NCBI GenBank assembly: GCA_041915365.1
Contig: JAYSBP010000013.1
Location: 4,426 to 68,425 of the forward strand
Length of the DNA: 64,000 nucleotides
Source: UBA6016 sp041915365
Lineage (GTDB): Bacteria; Campylobacterota; Campylobacteria; Campylobacterales; UBA6016
Direction of reading: 5' to 3'
Shown: positions 9,123-18,026 of the stretch, one piece after another
Layout of the letters: each line of letters begins with the position of its first letter
How positions within the stretch are numbered: position 1 is the stretch's first letter
Program-made: the position numbers and the translations under genes
The notes under the pieces: generated by a model
Database searches by the model: none
Told to the model about the DNA's origin: nothing
What the model saw: only the letters and a program-made list of their open reading frames with translations

Positions 9123-10319
9123 TTAATTCTTGCAAGATTTTAGAAGAGTTTTTTTGCATTTTTGTGTCAATGGCCATTTATACATACAGCTAACGGCTTT
9201 TTTTGCCAAATATCCGATTATTCCGCTTAACTTAATGCCGTATATTATGCCGACGGTATAGAATCCGCCAAGAGCAACCAACATCCCTGGAAGGCCAAAC
9301 TCTATTTTTTTCATTTTTTTGTCGCCCTCTAAGGCTTGTATATTACAAGTCGCAACATCTGCGCCAAACTCGGCCACCATTGCTGTCGGTGCAAGCATTT
9401 TGCCACTTATATTCACAACCTCGGCACAATCGCCGATAGCAAAAATATTTTCAAAGCCCACAACTCTCGAATACTCATCTATCTTAATTTGACCCCGTTG
9501 GTTGTATGAAAAACCATCGCCGTCAATACGTCTAATCTCAATACCGCCGGTCCAAATCATAAAATTCATAGCGATATTTTTGCCGCTGCCCAAATAAACA
9601 TTATGTTCGTCGACTTTTAGGATTTTATCTCCAGTTATGATGTTTACCCCGAGCTCTTCAAGACGCTTTTTACTTTTTTGCATCAAATATTCATCAATCC
9701 CCGGCAATATCGTAGGCGAAGCCTCGATAAGATGTATCGTTATCCCACCGCACACATATCCGCCAAGTGCAAAAAACCTCTGCGAATACTCGGCAGTCGC
9801 TGCCGCTATCTCAACGCCAGATAGACCGCCGCCGCCTATGACTACGTTGAAATCAGGGGTTAGTTCGCATACGCCTTCCGTCTCTACTTTTTTATATATT
9901 GCCTCTTCAAATTTCTGCTTAAATTCAAAAGCTCTTTTTAGACTCTTGGCACCGTGTGCATACTCCGACAACCCCTCGATAAAAGACGGGAAAAAAGTCC
10001 TAGAGCCATTAGCTACGATAAGGTAATCATAGTTTAGCTCTTCTCCTATGCTTGTTATGATTTTGTTTTCGCTTGGCGTTATCTTTGTTATTTTGCGTTG
10101 CAAAAAATTAACTCCGGCATCATAAAAAAGCGTTACAAGGCTTACGCTTATGTCGGTAATTGTTGTTTTATTGGCTATGAAGTCGTACACATCCGTTTGC
10201 AGGTAGTGATAAGGCTTTGAGTCGATAATCGTTATTTCAAAATTTTTGCTTTTGGCCAAATTGTGAGCGGCTCTAATGCCGCCGTATCCAGCGCCTATTA
10301 TTAGGACTTTTTTTTTCAT
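9123..10319 (-). CDS. ndh: Type II NADH:quinone oxidoreductase
   Basis: This single-subunit flavoprotein passes electrons from NADH to quinone at the inner face of the membrane without pumping protons. The FAD-binding GAGYGG is at residues 8-13, the NADH-binding VIGGGGLSGVE near 161, and the second FAD motif IFAIGDCAE near 292. The C-terminus is hydrophobic (LPGMLVALGGFYTVGIIYG, then a Lys-rich tail), as expected for membrane attachment. Lying four bases from pfkA in the glycolytic run, it probably reoxidises the NADH made by GAPDH. A sulfide:quinone oxidoreductase-like activity is less likely, because the paired active-site cysteines of SQR are not evident. Confidence 0.82.
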   Translation of the reverse strand: MKKKVLIIGAGYGGIRAAHNLAKSKNFEITIIDSKPYHYLQTDVYDFIANKTTITDISVSLVTLFYDAGVNFLQRKITKITPSENKIITSIGEELNYDYLIVANGSRTFFPSFIEGLSEYAHGAKSLKRAFEFKQKFEEAIYKKVETEGVCELTPDFNVVIGGGGLSGVEIAAATAEYSQRFFALGGYVCGGITIHLIEASPTILPGIDEYLMQKSKKRLEELGVNIITGDKILKVDEHNVYLGSGKNIAMNFMIWTGGIEIRRIDGDGFSYNQRGQIKIDEYSRVVGFENIFAIGDCAEVVNISGKMLAPTAMVAEFGADVATCNIQALEGDKKMKKIEFGLPGMLVALGGFYTVGIIYGIKLSGIIGYLAKKAVSCMYKWPLTQKCKKTLLKSCKN

Positions 10320-10323
10320 TTTA

Positions 10324-11286
10324 TTATCCGACGAGTTTTTGTGCTAATTTTATTAGGTCTTGTTTTATTTGGTATTTTTTAGAATTTATGTAGTCGATAC
10401 TTACAAAATCGAATTTCGAATCTTTATATACGATTACATTCTTATCATCTGGCTTTAACATCAGCTTGTCGATCGATAATTTTGCAAATTCAAACGCCAT
10501 CAATCTATCAAACACGCTAGGACTGCCGCCTCTTTGGATATGCCCTATCGTACTCGCTCTAGAGTCCATCCCTATTTCGCTTTTGAACCACTCGCATACC
10601 TCTTCAGTCTTACCGCTACCCTCTGCAACTATCGCTAAAATATAGCTTCGCCCTTCTTTTATCTGTTGCTTAAATCTTGTCGCCAATGCGGCAAAGTCGT
10701 TTTGCATCTCAGGAATGACGACCATTTCAGCCCCGCTTGTCAGAGCAGACACAAGCGCCAAATATCCGCAGTCTCTGCCCATAGTCTCGATGACAAAAGC
10801 TCTCTTAAAAGATGCCGCTGTGTCTCTGATGTCATCTATGGACTCTCTAATTACATTAAGCGCCGTATCAACGCCAAGGCAATAGTCGGTGCCAAATATA
10901 TCGTTGTCTATTGTAGTCGGTATCCCAACAAAGTTAATTCCAAAATCGTGATAAAACTGCCTTAGCGCTCTGAAAGAACCGTCGCCGCCAAATACAACAA
11001 GTTTATCTATTCCTTTTGCTTTTAGGTTTTCGTATGCTTGCTTTCTAAACTCTATGTCAAAAAATCTCTTTGAGCGTGAAGAGCGGATAACGGTACCACC
11101 TCTATGGATAATACCGCCCACTCTTTCATGCGTGGCCTCTTTAATATCGCCGTCTATTAGCCCTTCAAGTCCATCATAAATCAAATAAGGCTTAAGCCCC
11201 AGCTCAAAACTATACTCAACGAACTGTTTGACACCGGGGTTCATACCTGCGGCATCACCGCCAGAACACATAACGGCTATAGACAT
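10324..11286 (-). CDS. pfkA: 6-phosphofructokinase
   Basis: It phosphorylates fructose 6-phosphate to fructose 1,6-bisphosphate. The 320-residue length is that of bacterial ATP-PFK. The nucleotide-binding loop is GGDGS; glycine at the position of E. coli G104 argues for ATP rather than pyrophosphate, where aspartate is typical. The catalytic loop TIDNDIFGTDY is preceded by threonine, where ATP enzymes often have glycine and PPi enzymes lysine. Substrate contacts ETMGRDCG and the RGG/SSR segment near residues 60-72 are present. An AGGAG site precedes the ATG. A dedicated PFK marks this as a catabolic glycolysis, which many Campylobacterota (e.g. Campylobacter) lack. Confidence 0.93.
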   Translation of the reverse strand: MSIAVMCSGGDAAGMNPGVKQFVEYSFELGLKPYLIYDGLEGLIDGDIKEATHERVGGIIHRGGTVIRSSRSKRFFDIEFRKQAYENLKAKGIDKLVVFGGDGSFRALRQFYHDFGINFVGIPTTIDNDIFGTDYCLGVDTALNVIRESIDDIRDTAASFKRAFVIETMGRDCGYLALVSALTSGAEMVVIPEMQNDFAALATRFKQQIKEGRSYILAIVAEGSGKTEEVCEWFKSEIGMDSRASTIGHIQRGGSPSVFDRLMAFEFAKLSIDKLMLKPDDKNVIVYKDSKFDFVSIDYINSKKYQIKQDLIKLAQKLVG

Positions 11287-11308
11287 AAAAACTCCTGCTT
11301 GATTATTT

Positions 11309-12574
11309 TTATTGTTTGCTTAGTTTATCAAATAGTTTAACTTTGCCAAATTCAACACCAGGCTGATCGTATGTATTAATTTCAAAATGAGCCCCAGCAA
11401 CCGCCGTCAAAAGCTCAAAATAAAATACCAAAGCTCCAATGCTGTCTTCGTTTAGCGAGTCAAGTTCTATCAAATCAACCTTTACCCCACGCTCAACCAA
11501 AGTCTCTAGCGTAGCGTCGCATTGTGAATTTATAACGTGTGAAAATTCTAATCCGTTTACATAATCAGTCTTTTCAAGGTTTTTGATGGTTACATTTGGC
11601 ACTTTTGTGTTGTTTTTAAAATCCCTAACACGAATAAAAGTAACCGTCTTATTTTTTGGCCCTTCTATGATGAGCTGCAAAAATGAATGTTGGTCAACGG
11701 AGCCAATGAGACCTATCGGAGTAAGCCCCACATTTGCACCGTTTTTATTTATCTTACCAAGACTCTCCGCCCATAGCTGTATGTACCAAGCAGTTAGCTT
11801 CTCTAGTGAGCTTGAATACGAAAAGAGAACATTGATTGGATATTTTTCGTAGTTTTGCACATAAAATGCAGCTTTTTTTATCATCTCAGTCTCATTGCCG
11901 TCGAAAAAGCTTTTCTTCATTTTTGATGCGCCAAGCAATAGTTTTCTAATATCATATCCGAGTATCGCAAGAGGCAATAGCCCGACTGCGCTAAGAACCG
12001 AGAACCTACCGCCGACATTTGGAGCTATATAAAATCTGTCGAGCCCAAACTCTTCCCCAAATTTATCAAGCGGAGACCCCTCGTCTGTGACTATCAAAAA
12101 TCTTTTTTTTAGTTTAGGATTTGCCGTAGTCTCAAAAAATTTATATATGACAAGCTTTGCTAGACTCGTAGTCTCTATCGTAGAGCCTGATTTTGAAATC
12201 ATAATAAACAACGTATCTTTGCCGCTGATACCCTTTAGAGATGAGTGTATCTCATTTGGGTCGCAGTTTTCTAAAAATATCAGGTTTATGTCGTTACGAT
12301 TTTTTGTGTGTTTGAGCGCCGTATCTATGGCTTTCGTACCGAGACTAGATCCGCCAATTCCGAGAATTACGAGATTTTTAATTTTGTTTTTATAGACGGC
12401 ATTGTTTGAAATTATGAATTTATATATTTTGTCAAGTGTGGCATCGGAGTCGGTCGGGAGATTGTAAAAGCCTATGTTCTCCTGCTCCTCTTTGATTTTG
12501 CCAAAAAGACGACTAATCGCCTCGTCTTTTACCTCATTTGCAGCATCTTCAAAAAAGAGCTTGGTAGAAATCAT
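11309..12574 (-). CDS. pgi: Glucose-6-phosphate isomerase
   Basis: It interconverts glucose 6-phosphate and fructose 6-phosphate. The 421-residue form is shorter than the 550-residue E. coli enzyme but typical of Campylobacterota and many Gram-positives. Visible motifs are the sugar-phosphate isomerase folds GIGGSSLG (near 72) and ISKSGSTIETTS (near 125), family signature 1 (GGRFSVLSAVGLLPLA), the catalytic histidine segment QHSFLQL, and signature 2 (GVEFGKVKL) close to the C-terminus. The start lies one base after the gap stop, so the two are almost certainly co-translated. Confidence 0.95.
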   Translation of the reverse strand: MISTKLFFEDAANEVKDEAISRLFGKIKEEQENIGFYNLPTDSDATLDKIYKFIISNNAVYKNKIKNLVILGIGGSSLGTKAIDTALKHTKNRNDINLIFLENCDPNEIHSSLKGISGKDTLFIMISKSGSTIETTSLAKLVIYKFFETTANPKLKKRFLIVTDEGSPLDKFGEEFGLDRFYIAPNVGGRFSVLSAVGLLPLAILGYDIRKLLLGASKMKKSFFDGNETEMIKKAAFYVQNYEKYPINVLFSYSSSLEKLTAWYIQLWAESLGKINKNGANVGLTPIGLIGSVDQHSFLQLIIEGPKNKTVTFIRVRDFKNNTKVPNVTIKNLEKTDYVNGLEFSHVINSQCDATLETLVERGVKVDLIELDSLNEDSIGALVFYFELLTAVAGAHFEINTYDQPGVEFGKVKLFDKLSKQ

Positions 12575-12575
12575 A

Positions 12576-13571
12576 TTATCCCCCTATGTGTTTTGCCATA
12601 TCTACAAGTCTAGAAGTGTAGCCCCATTCATTGTCGTACCACGCAACGACTTTTATCATATTGCCGTCAACCACTTGCGTAGAATCAGGGATAAAAATAG
12701 CGCTTTGCGTAGAGCCGATAAAGTCGGATGAAACCCTCATGTCTTCGTCATACTCTACCAACCCTTTGTAACCAGATAGTGACGCTTCTTTAAATATATT
12801 GTTTATCTCCTCTTTCGTAACTGCTTTTTTCATAAGACAGTTAAGGTCGACGACAGAAACGTCCGGAGTTGGCACCCTAAGGCTAAAACCATTTAGTTTT
12901 CCATTAAGCTCAGGGATTACTTTGCCTATAGCTTTTGCAGCACCCGTGCTTGTAGGTATGATATTAACGGCCGCCGCACGAGCCCTTCTTTTATCTTTTG
13001 CGTGTTTTACATCTAGGATATTTTGGTCATTCGTATAGCTATGAACCGTAGTCATAGTCCCTTTTTCTATACCGATTGAGTCATTTAGAATTTTCACTAT
13101 CGGCCCGAGGCAGTTTGTAGTGCAAGATGCGTTTGATACTATCGTCTCACCTTTGTATTCCTTATGGTTGACACCATATACATAAGTAGGCGTATCGTCT
13201 TTTGCAGGGGCCGACATTAGAACTTTTTTAACGCCGTTTTTGAGGTGAGCCTCAGCCTTATCCATGCTCAGTATCGCACCGGTACACTCAAGCACTATCT
13301 GCGCTCCGCAAGAACCGAAGTCTACATTGCTCGGGTCTCTATCGGAAAATATTTTTATATTGTTTTTGCCCATTGTAAAAGTTGTATCGTCTATTAGTTT
13401 TACGCCATCAAAAGTGCCGTGTACAGAATCGTATTTAAGGAGATACTCAAGCATATCCGGTTTCATAGTGGCATTTACGGCCACAAGCTCCATATCGCTC
13501 CTTGCCGCTATTATTCTAGCCGCTATCATCCCTATTCTGCCAAAACCGTTAATCGCTACTTTTAGTGCCAT
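12576..13571 (-). CDS. gap: Glyceraldehyde-3-phosphate dehydrogenase
   Basis: It oxidises glyceraldehyde 3-phosphate to 1,3-bisphosphoglycerate. The NAD-binding start INGFGRIG and the catalytic SNASCTTNC loop (Cys near 151) are intact, as is the HSYTNDQ histidine segment. The residue following the second beta strand gives VNA rather than an Asp-specific pocket, so cofactor preference is unclear. A TTG one codon upstream is open, but the ATG at 13571 is preceded by AGGGG at ideal spacing and is preferred. A gap of about 95 bases separates it from the upstream pyk gene; it could hold a secondary promoter, though I see no clear one. Downstream pgi follows after four bases. Confidence 0.95.
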   Translation of the reverse strand: MALKVAINGFGRIGMIAARIIAARSDMELVAVNATMKPDMLEYLLKYDSVHGTFDGVKLIDDTTFTMGKNNIKIFSDRDPSNVDFGSCGAQIVLECTGAILSMDKAEAHLKNGVKKVLMSAPAKDDTPTYVYGVNHKEYKGETIVSNASCTTNCLGPIVKILNDSIGIEKGTMTTVHSYTNDQNILDVKHAKDKRRARAAAVNIIPTSTGAAKAIGKVIPELNGKLNGFSLRVPTPDVSVVDLNCLMKKAVTKEEINNIFKEASLSGYKGLVEYDEDMRVSSDFIGSTQSAIFIPDSTQVVDGNMIKVVAWYDNEWGYTSRLVDMAKHIGG

Positions 13572-13668
13572 CAAAACCCCTATATCACAAGTTATATCCG
13601 AAATATTATCATTTGAAACTATATTTTACGCTAAACAAAGCCGTCCCATACGGTGACAATCTAGTTTT

Positions 13669-15102
13669 TTATATTCTACAAACCGTCTTTGCATGCTCTA
13701 TATCTGCCGCCCTCATTATCCTAACAAGATTAGTAGTCCCTTTTTGCCCCGTAGGATAGCCGATTGTTACAATATAAGTTCCATCCTCTTTAATCGCCCC
13801 GCTCTCAATAGCTTTGATAGAAAATTCGCATAACATTCTATCCGTACTTTCGTGCTCATCGAGAACAAAAAGAGGTTTAACGCCCCATACGACCGCAAGT
13901 CTTCTGTAGGTCTCTATCGTATGAACAGGCACTAATACGTCAGATTTTGGCCTAAACTTTGCAAGACTTCTCGCACTTCCGCCGCCGCTAGTAAAGGCTA
14001 TAAGGGCGTCCGGCTCCATATCCTCCGCCATCCTGTTTGCCGCAACGGCTATCGCATCTTCTGGGTTGTGTATCTTGTCTAGGCTTTTGTAAAACGGATA
14101 GATAGTCTCCACCTCTGATATTGCCTCATTTAGCACCTTTATAGCTTCAATTGGATATTTCCCAACCGTTGTCTCATCAGAGAGCATAACTGCATCCGTA
14201 CCGTCCAAAACGGCGTTTGCTATATCGCTCACCTCCGCTCTTGTTGGAAATGGAGAATCTATCATTGATGTTAGCATTTGTGTTGCAGTTATGACTGGAA
14301 TCCCTTTGCGATTTGCGGCTTTTATTATTTTTTTCTGTGCTATCGGCACCTTTGAGAGCCCAAGCTCAACGCCAAGGTCGCCCCTTGCAACCATAAGACC
14401 ATCGACAACATCCACAATTGAGGATAGATTGTCTACCGCTTCACCTTTTTCTATTTTAGCAAATACAGGGCAGTCGCCGCCAAAATCGGCGACTATTCTT
14501 TTTGCCTCTTCAACGTCAGCTTTTGACTTAATAAAAGAGATGGCCATCATATCAACGCCTATTTTGACGCCGTATTCCATATCTTTTTTGTCTTTTTCGG
14601 TTATAGCTGAAATCGGCAGAGAAGCATTCGGGAAATTCACCCCTTTTCTACTAGTAAGATCGCCTCCGACAAGAACATTTGTTTTGACAACACCGTCAAT
14701 ATTGGACGCAACCTCGCATCTTATGCTACCATCAGCCAAATATATAAGATCTCCCACCTTTAGTGACGGCAATATCTGCGGATAATTGATAGTTACACCG
14801 CTTTTGTCATCAAAGTCGGCACTCGGATAAAAATTTAGCTTATCACCCTCATCAAGCTCCATAACGCCGGATACCTCTCCGACTCTTATCTTTGGCCCCG
14901 ATATATCCTGAAGCACCGCCACGCAAGCGCCTAGTTTATCCGCTATTTTACGAACTTTTAGCAGGTTGTTGCCGTGATACTCGTGCGTTGAATGCGAAAA
15001 GTTAAACCTAAAAACATTAACGCCTGCGAGTATCAGCTTTTCTATCATCTCCTCTGAATCTGTGGCGGGTCCTATCGTTGCGACTATTTTCGTCTTTCTC
15101 AT
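13669..15102 (-). CDS. pyk: Pyruvate kinase
   Basis: It transfers phosphate from phosphoenolpyruvate to ADP, giving pyruvate and ATP. At 477 residues it has the complete bacterial layout: barrel start TKIVATIGPA, FRFNFSH, SGPKIRVG, B domain, catalytic lysine in VFAKIEKGEA (near 219), metal motif MVARGDLGVE (near 242), TATQMLTSM, PTRAEVSD, and a C-terminal domain ending with the GYPTGQKGTTN segment. It follows glgP after 15 bases. Unlike the second pyruvate kinase-like gene of the operon, it retains the allosteric C-terminal domain. Confidence 0.96.
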   Translation of the reverse strand: MRKTKIVATIGPATDSEEMIEKLILAGVNVFRFNFSHSTHEYHGNNLLKVRKIADKLGACVAVLQDISGPKIRVGEVSGVMELDEGDKLNFYPSADFDDKSGVTINYPQILPSLKVGDLIYLADGSIRCEVASNIDGVVKTNVLVGGDLTSRKGVNFPNASLPISAITEKDKKDMEYGVKIGVDMMAISFIKSKADVEEAKRIVADFGGDCPVFAKIEKGEAVDNLSSIVDVVDGLMVARGDLGVELGLSKVPIAQKKIIKAANRKGIPVITATQMLTSMIDSPFPTRAEVSDIANAVLDGTDAVMLSDETTVGKYPIEAIKVLNEAISEVETIYPFYKSLDKIHNPEDAIAVAANRMAEDMEPDALIAFTSGGGSARSLAKFRPKSDVLVPVHTIETYRRLAVVWGVKPLFVLDEHESTDRMLCEFSIKAIESGAIKEDGTYIVTIGYPTGQKGTTNLVRIMRAADIEHAKTVCRI

Positions 15103-15117
15103 TATCGGCCTTTTGTA

Positions 15118-16764
15118 CTAGCAATTGTATTTGTAGAGCTTTTCATAGTATTCGTTTGCCATTCTTCCCGTATCAAAATAAGGAGCAATGTCAGTCATTG
15201 AGTTCTTGACTATCCCTAGCCACTTTTCAGGCTCATCATAATACGTCGGGATAATCTCATTCTCAAGAATACTCATAAGATTGAACGAATCTTCCTCGTC
15301 TTGAATAATAGTATCTTGCTCGCCGTCTTGAAAGATAGTAAAGCTATTTACGCCATGATTTTGAAACTCCAAATGCCAGCCGTCATTAATAGAGAAGTTA
15401 ACGGCTCCATTCATGGCGGCGCTCATACCGCTTGTGCCGGATGCCTCCCTTGTAACTCTAGGCGTATTAAGCCATATATCAGCCCCTTTTTTGAGCATTC
15501 CAGAGAGATTTATCTCATAACGCACCAAAACTGCACATCTTTTTAGCTTTTCAGTAGAATAAACAAGCTCATTAAAAAGCTTAATGGCGTTCACATCGGC
15601 AGGGTGCGGTTTGCCAGCCCAGATGACTTGTATTGGCTTGTCTTTTCTAGTTACAAGCTCATGAAACTTCTCCCAATTTCTTTTGATAAGCCCAGCCCTC
15701 TTGTACTCCGCAAATCTTCTTGACCATACTATCGTCAAAACCTCAGGGTCAAACATCTTACCCGTTTGGTCCGCAACAATATCAAACAGTTTTCTCTTGA
15801 GGTGTTTTTTACGTGCAAGTAAGCCATAATCATCATACTCGTCATACGCATTTTGAAGCGGCTTATCAGCCCAGAATTTTTTATTTTGAGCATTTGTAAT
15901 TGATATTATCGGGCAGATATTGGGATAGCTCTCCCACATCTTATTTGCCACTTCTCCGTGTAGTTTTGATACGCCGTTTGCAATTTTTGAGACTCTTAAT
16001 GCGCCGACGGTAATGGAAAATTTACCACTCTCATGTCCAGTAATGGCTCTTACCTCATCTTGCGTCATACCGTTAAAAAATCCCATTCTATGAAGCAGAC
16101 TGCAATCATGCTCTTCATTTCCAGCCGCCTCTGGAGTGTGCGTTGTAAATACCATTCTTTTTTTAACTTCGTCTAGCGAGCCAAATTTTGAATACAGATG
16201 AAACGCCACAGGAAGCGCATGGCCTTCATTCAGGTGGTATATCTCAGGTGTTATGTTTGCCTCTTCAAGTACTTTTGCCCCACCGATACCGAGAACTATC
16301 TCTTGGGCTATCCTAGTCTCCTCGTGCGCCTCATATAACTTATGTGTAATTGTTCTACCCAAATAGTCATTTTCCGGTATATCTGTCGTAAGTAAATAGA
16401 TTGGCACGGTACCGAATATTTCAGGTTTTAGAAGATAGGCTTTTACGAATACCTCCGCACCGCTAATGCGTACTTTTACTATTATTCCTGTCTCTTCCAA
16501 AAATGAGTACGATTTGCGTCTATATGCAACGCTCATCGTATTGTCTTCGTTTCTAGATTGGTCATAATAACCAAAACTCCAAAGAATACCTACACCAACT
16601 ACGTTTTGTCTTAGGTCATGTGCGCTTCTCATGTGTGAACCGGACAAAAATCCAAGTCCGCCGGAGTAAATCTTAAGGGCTTGATGTATCGCAAATTCCA
16701 TAGAAAAATAAGCTATTTTTTTTGAGTATTTAGGGTCTATGTTTGTAGCATGCAGAGTTTCCAA
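15118..16764 (-). CDS. glgP: Short-type alpha-glucan phosphorylase (GT35) lacking the usual PLP lysine
   Basis: This is the probable entry enzyme of the operon, releasing glucose 1-phosphate from glycogen. It is a 548-residue short-type phosphorylase: N-terminal YFSMEFAIH and SGGLGFLSG, HLNEGHA near 180, TTHTPEAAGNEEH near 208 and WSRRFAEYKRA near 345. The PLP motif reads EASGTSGMSAAMNG: serine 448 (codon 15421-15423) stands where phosphorylases normally have the Schiff-base lysine (GMK). It may belong to a PLP-independent glucan glycosyltransferase subgroup of the same fold. The start is TTG with AAGGAAGG eight bases upstream; the first internal ATG would remove the conserved SMEF region. 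Confidence 0.8.
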   Translation of the reverse strand: METLHATNIDPKYSKKIAYFSMEFAIHQALKIYSGGLGFLSGSHMRSAHDLRQNVVGVGILWSFGYYDQSRNEDNTMSVAYRRKSYSFLEETGIIVKVRISGAEVFVKAYLLKPEIFGTVPIYLLTTDIPENDYLGRTITHKLYEAHEETRIAQEIVLGIGGAKVLEEANITPEIYHLNEGHALPVAFHLYSKFGSLDEVKKRMVFTTHTPEAAGNEEHDCSLLHRMGFFNGMTQDEVRAITGHESGKFSITVGALRVSKIANGVSKLHGEVANKMWESYPNICPIISITNAQNKKFWADKPLQNAYDEYDDYGLLARKKHLKRKLFDIVADQTGKMFDPEVLTIVWSRRFAEYKRAGLIKRNWEKFHELVTRKDKPIQVIWAGKPHPADVNAIKLFNELVYSTEKLKRCAVLVRYEINLSGMLKKGADIWLNTPRVTREASGTSGMSAAMNGAVNFSINDGWHLEFQNHGVNSFTIFQDGEQDTIIQDEEDSFNLMSILENEIIPTYYDEPEKWLGIVKNSMTDIAPYFDTGRMANEYYEKLYKYNC

Positions 16765-16855
16765 AATGTTTGCCTTCCTTGAGTTATTAAAAAGTCTAAA
16801 ACTCTCTTTAAGACGAGTTTACCGCTCGTTTAATTAAAAGATAATTATGCTTAAT

Positions 16856-16884
16856 AATATAGCAAAATTGTTACTCTATGGTAA
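16856..16884 (-). promoter_or_regulatory. Candidate promoter of the glycogen operon with overlapping inverted repeat
   Basis: On the minus strand, TTACCA (16884-16879) and TATATT (16861-16856) are separated by 17 bases and lie about 90 bases upstream of the glgP start. The inverted repeat GTTAC-N6-GTAAC (16870-16885) sits across the -35 box and spacer, where an operator would be expected. The pattern was assigned by eye; AT-rich DNA produces such matches easily. Confidence 0.4.
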
Positions 16885-16953
16885 CTATTGGGCAAACAAA
16901 AAAAATGATTTTTGATAGTGCGGCGTAATTGTTTTGAAGTTTTTGAGGATGAT

Positions 16954-16971
16954 GCGGGCTTTTACGCCCGC
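16954..16971. other. GC-rich hairpin just after pstS
   Basis: GCGGGC and GCCCGC form a perfect six-pair stem with a six-base loop, placed 8 bases beyond the pstS stop. A T-run follows on the plus strand (16973-16977), but none follows in the pstS direction. It could be a transcript-end stabilising hairpin or an inefficient terminator between pstS and glgP, or a terminator for plus-strand antisense transcripts. Confidence 0.45.
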
Positions 16972-16978
16972 GTTTTTA

Positions 16979-17977
16979 TTAAAGACCGTTGTCTTTGAAA
17001 TATGATTTGATTAGCTTAACAGTATCATCAGGAAGTGGTATATAACCAAGTCTTTCTGCTGCAGCGTCATTTTCAAATGCATAGCTAAAGAAAGATACTA
17101 CTTTTTTATTGTTGTCAACTTTTTCTTTTGGAAGAAGTATGAATGTACCGGCAGTTATAGGATAAGAGTTTTTGCCTGGCTCAAGAACAAGGATTTCGTG
17201 GAAGTGGTCTTGTTTTGTCCATTTAGCGTTTTTAGCAGCTTCTTTTGAAGAAGCAACCGATGGAGCTACCCAAGTTTTTGCTGATGACATAAGTTGAGCA
17301 GATGCCATTTTATTTTGTTTTGCATAAGCAAATTCTACATAACCTATAGAGTTTGGTGTTTGTTTTACTATGTTTGCAACACCTTCGTTACCTTTGCCGC
17401 CTATACCTACAGGCCAGTTAACGCTTGTACCTACGCCAACTTTTGATTTCCAAAGAGCACTTACTTTGTCAAGCCAGTACACGAAGTTCCAAGTAGTACC
17501 TGAGCCGTCAGATCTGTGAACAACAGTAATTCTGTTTGCAGGAAGTTTCACGCCAGGATTGTCTTTTGCGATAACAGGGTCATTCCAAGTGCCGATTGTT
17601 CCAAGGAATATACCAGCTATAGCATCGTTAGATAGCTTTAGCGAGCCGTCTGCAACACCAGGGATGTTGAATACTACATTGATTGTTCCGACAACCGCGG
17701 GGAATTGCAGAAGGTTGTCTTTTGCAAGTTCTTGCGGGCTTAGAGGTTTGTCGCTAGCACCAAAATCTACAGTTCTTTTTTGTATTTGTTTGATACCGCC
17801 GCCTGAACCTATTGATTGATAGTTAATTTGATTGCCAGTTTTAGCCGCATAGCTATGCGCCCAATCATAATACAAAGGCGCTGGAAATGTTGCACCCGCT
17901 CCGCTTAGTCTGTCTGCCGCCATTGCGCCTGTTGCGAGCGCAGCCGCCGCAAAAAGGGATAAAAATCCTTTTCTCAT
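16979..17977 (-). CDS. pstS: Periplasmic phosphate-binding protein
   Basis: This is the substrate-binding component of the high-affinity phosphate ABC transporter. The ATG at 17977 has an AGGAGA site eight bases upstream and gives a 332-residue precursor with a Sec signal peptide (MRKGFLSLFAAAALATGAMA, cut before AD). The mature protein starts with the PstS hallmark SGAGATFPAPLY and has IGSGGG, DFGASDKPL, HRSDGSGTT and IGYVEF, all phosphate-contact regions of the family. A longer open frame starts 12 codons upstream but would bury the signal peptide. pstC, pstA and pstB are not adjacent on the glgP side. It diverges from phoU, with likely phosphate-responsive sites between them. Confidence 0.95.
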   Translation of the reverse strand: MRKGFLSLFAAAALATGAMAADRLSGAGATFPAPLYYDWAHSYAAKTGNQINYQSIGSGGGIKQIQKRTVDFGASDKPLSPQELAKDNLLQFPAVVGTINVVFNIPGVADGSLKLSNDAIAGIFLGTIGTWNDPVIAKDNPGVKLPANRITVVHRSDGSGTTWNFVYWLDKVSALWKSKVGVGTSVNWPVGIGGKGNEGVANIVKQTPNSIGYVEFAYAKQNKMASAQLMSSAKTWVAPSVASSKEAAKNAKWTKQDHFHEILVLEPGKNSYPITAGTFILLPKEKVDNNKKVVSFFSYAFENDAAAERLGYIPLPDDTVKLIKSYFKDNGL

Positions 17978-18026
17978 TAGTAGTTCTCCTCTTGTTGTTT
18001 TGGGTCTTGGCATTTTAAACAGAGTG

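Noticed and set aside
13264..13656. A 130-codon plus-strand frame opposite gap
   Set aside because: It is composed mostly of antisense codons of GAPDH with no protein-like features.
16811..16831. Hairpin ACGAG/CTCGT in the glgP leader as an attenuator or riboswitch
   Set aside because: It is only five pairs with no T-run or conserved aptamer features.
16954..16980. Strong intrinsic terminator for pstS
   Set aside because: The stem is good, but the T-run lies on the wrong side for the pstS direction, so it is listed only as a hairpin.
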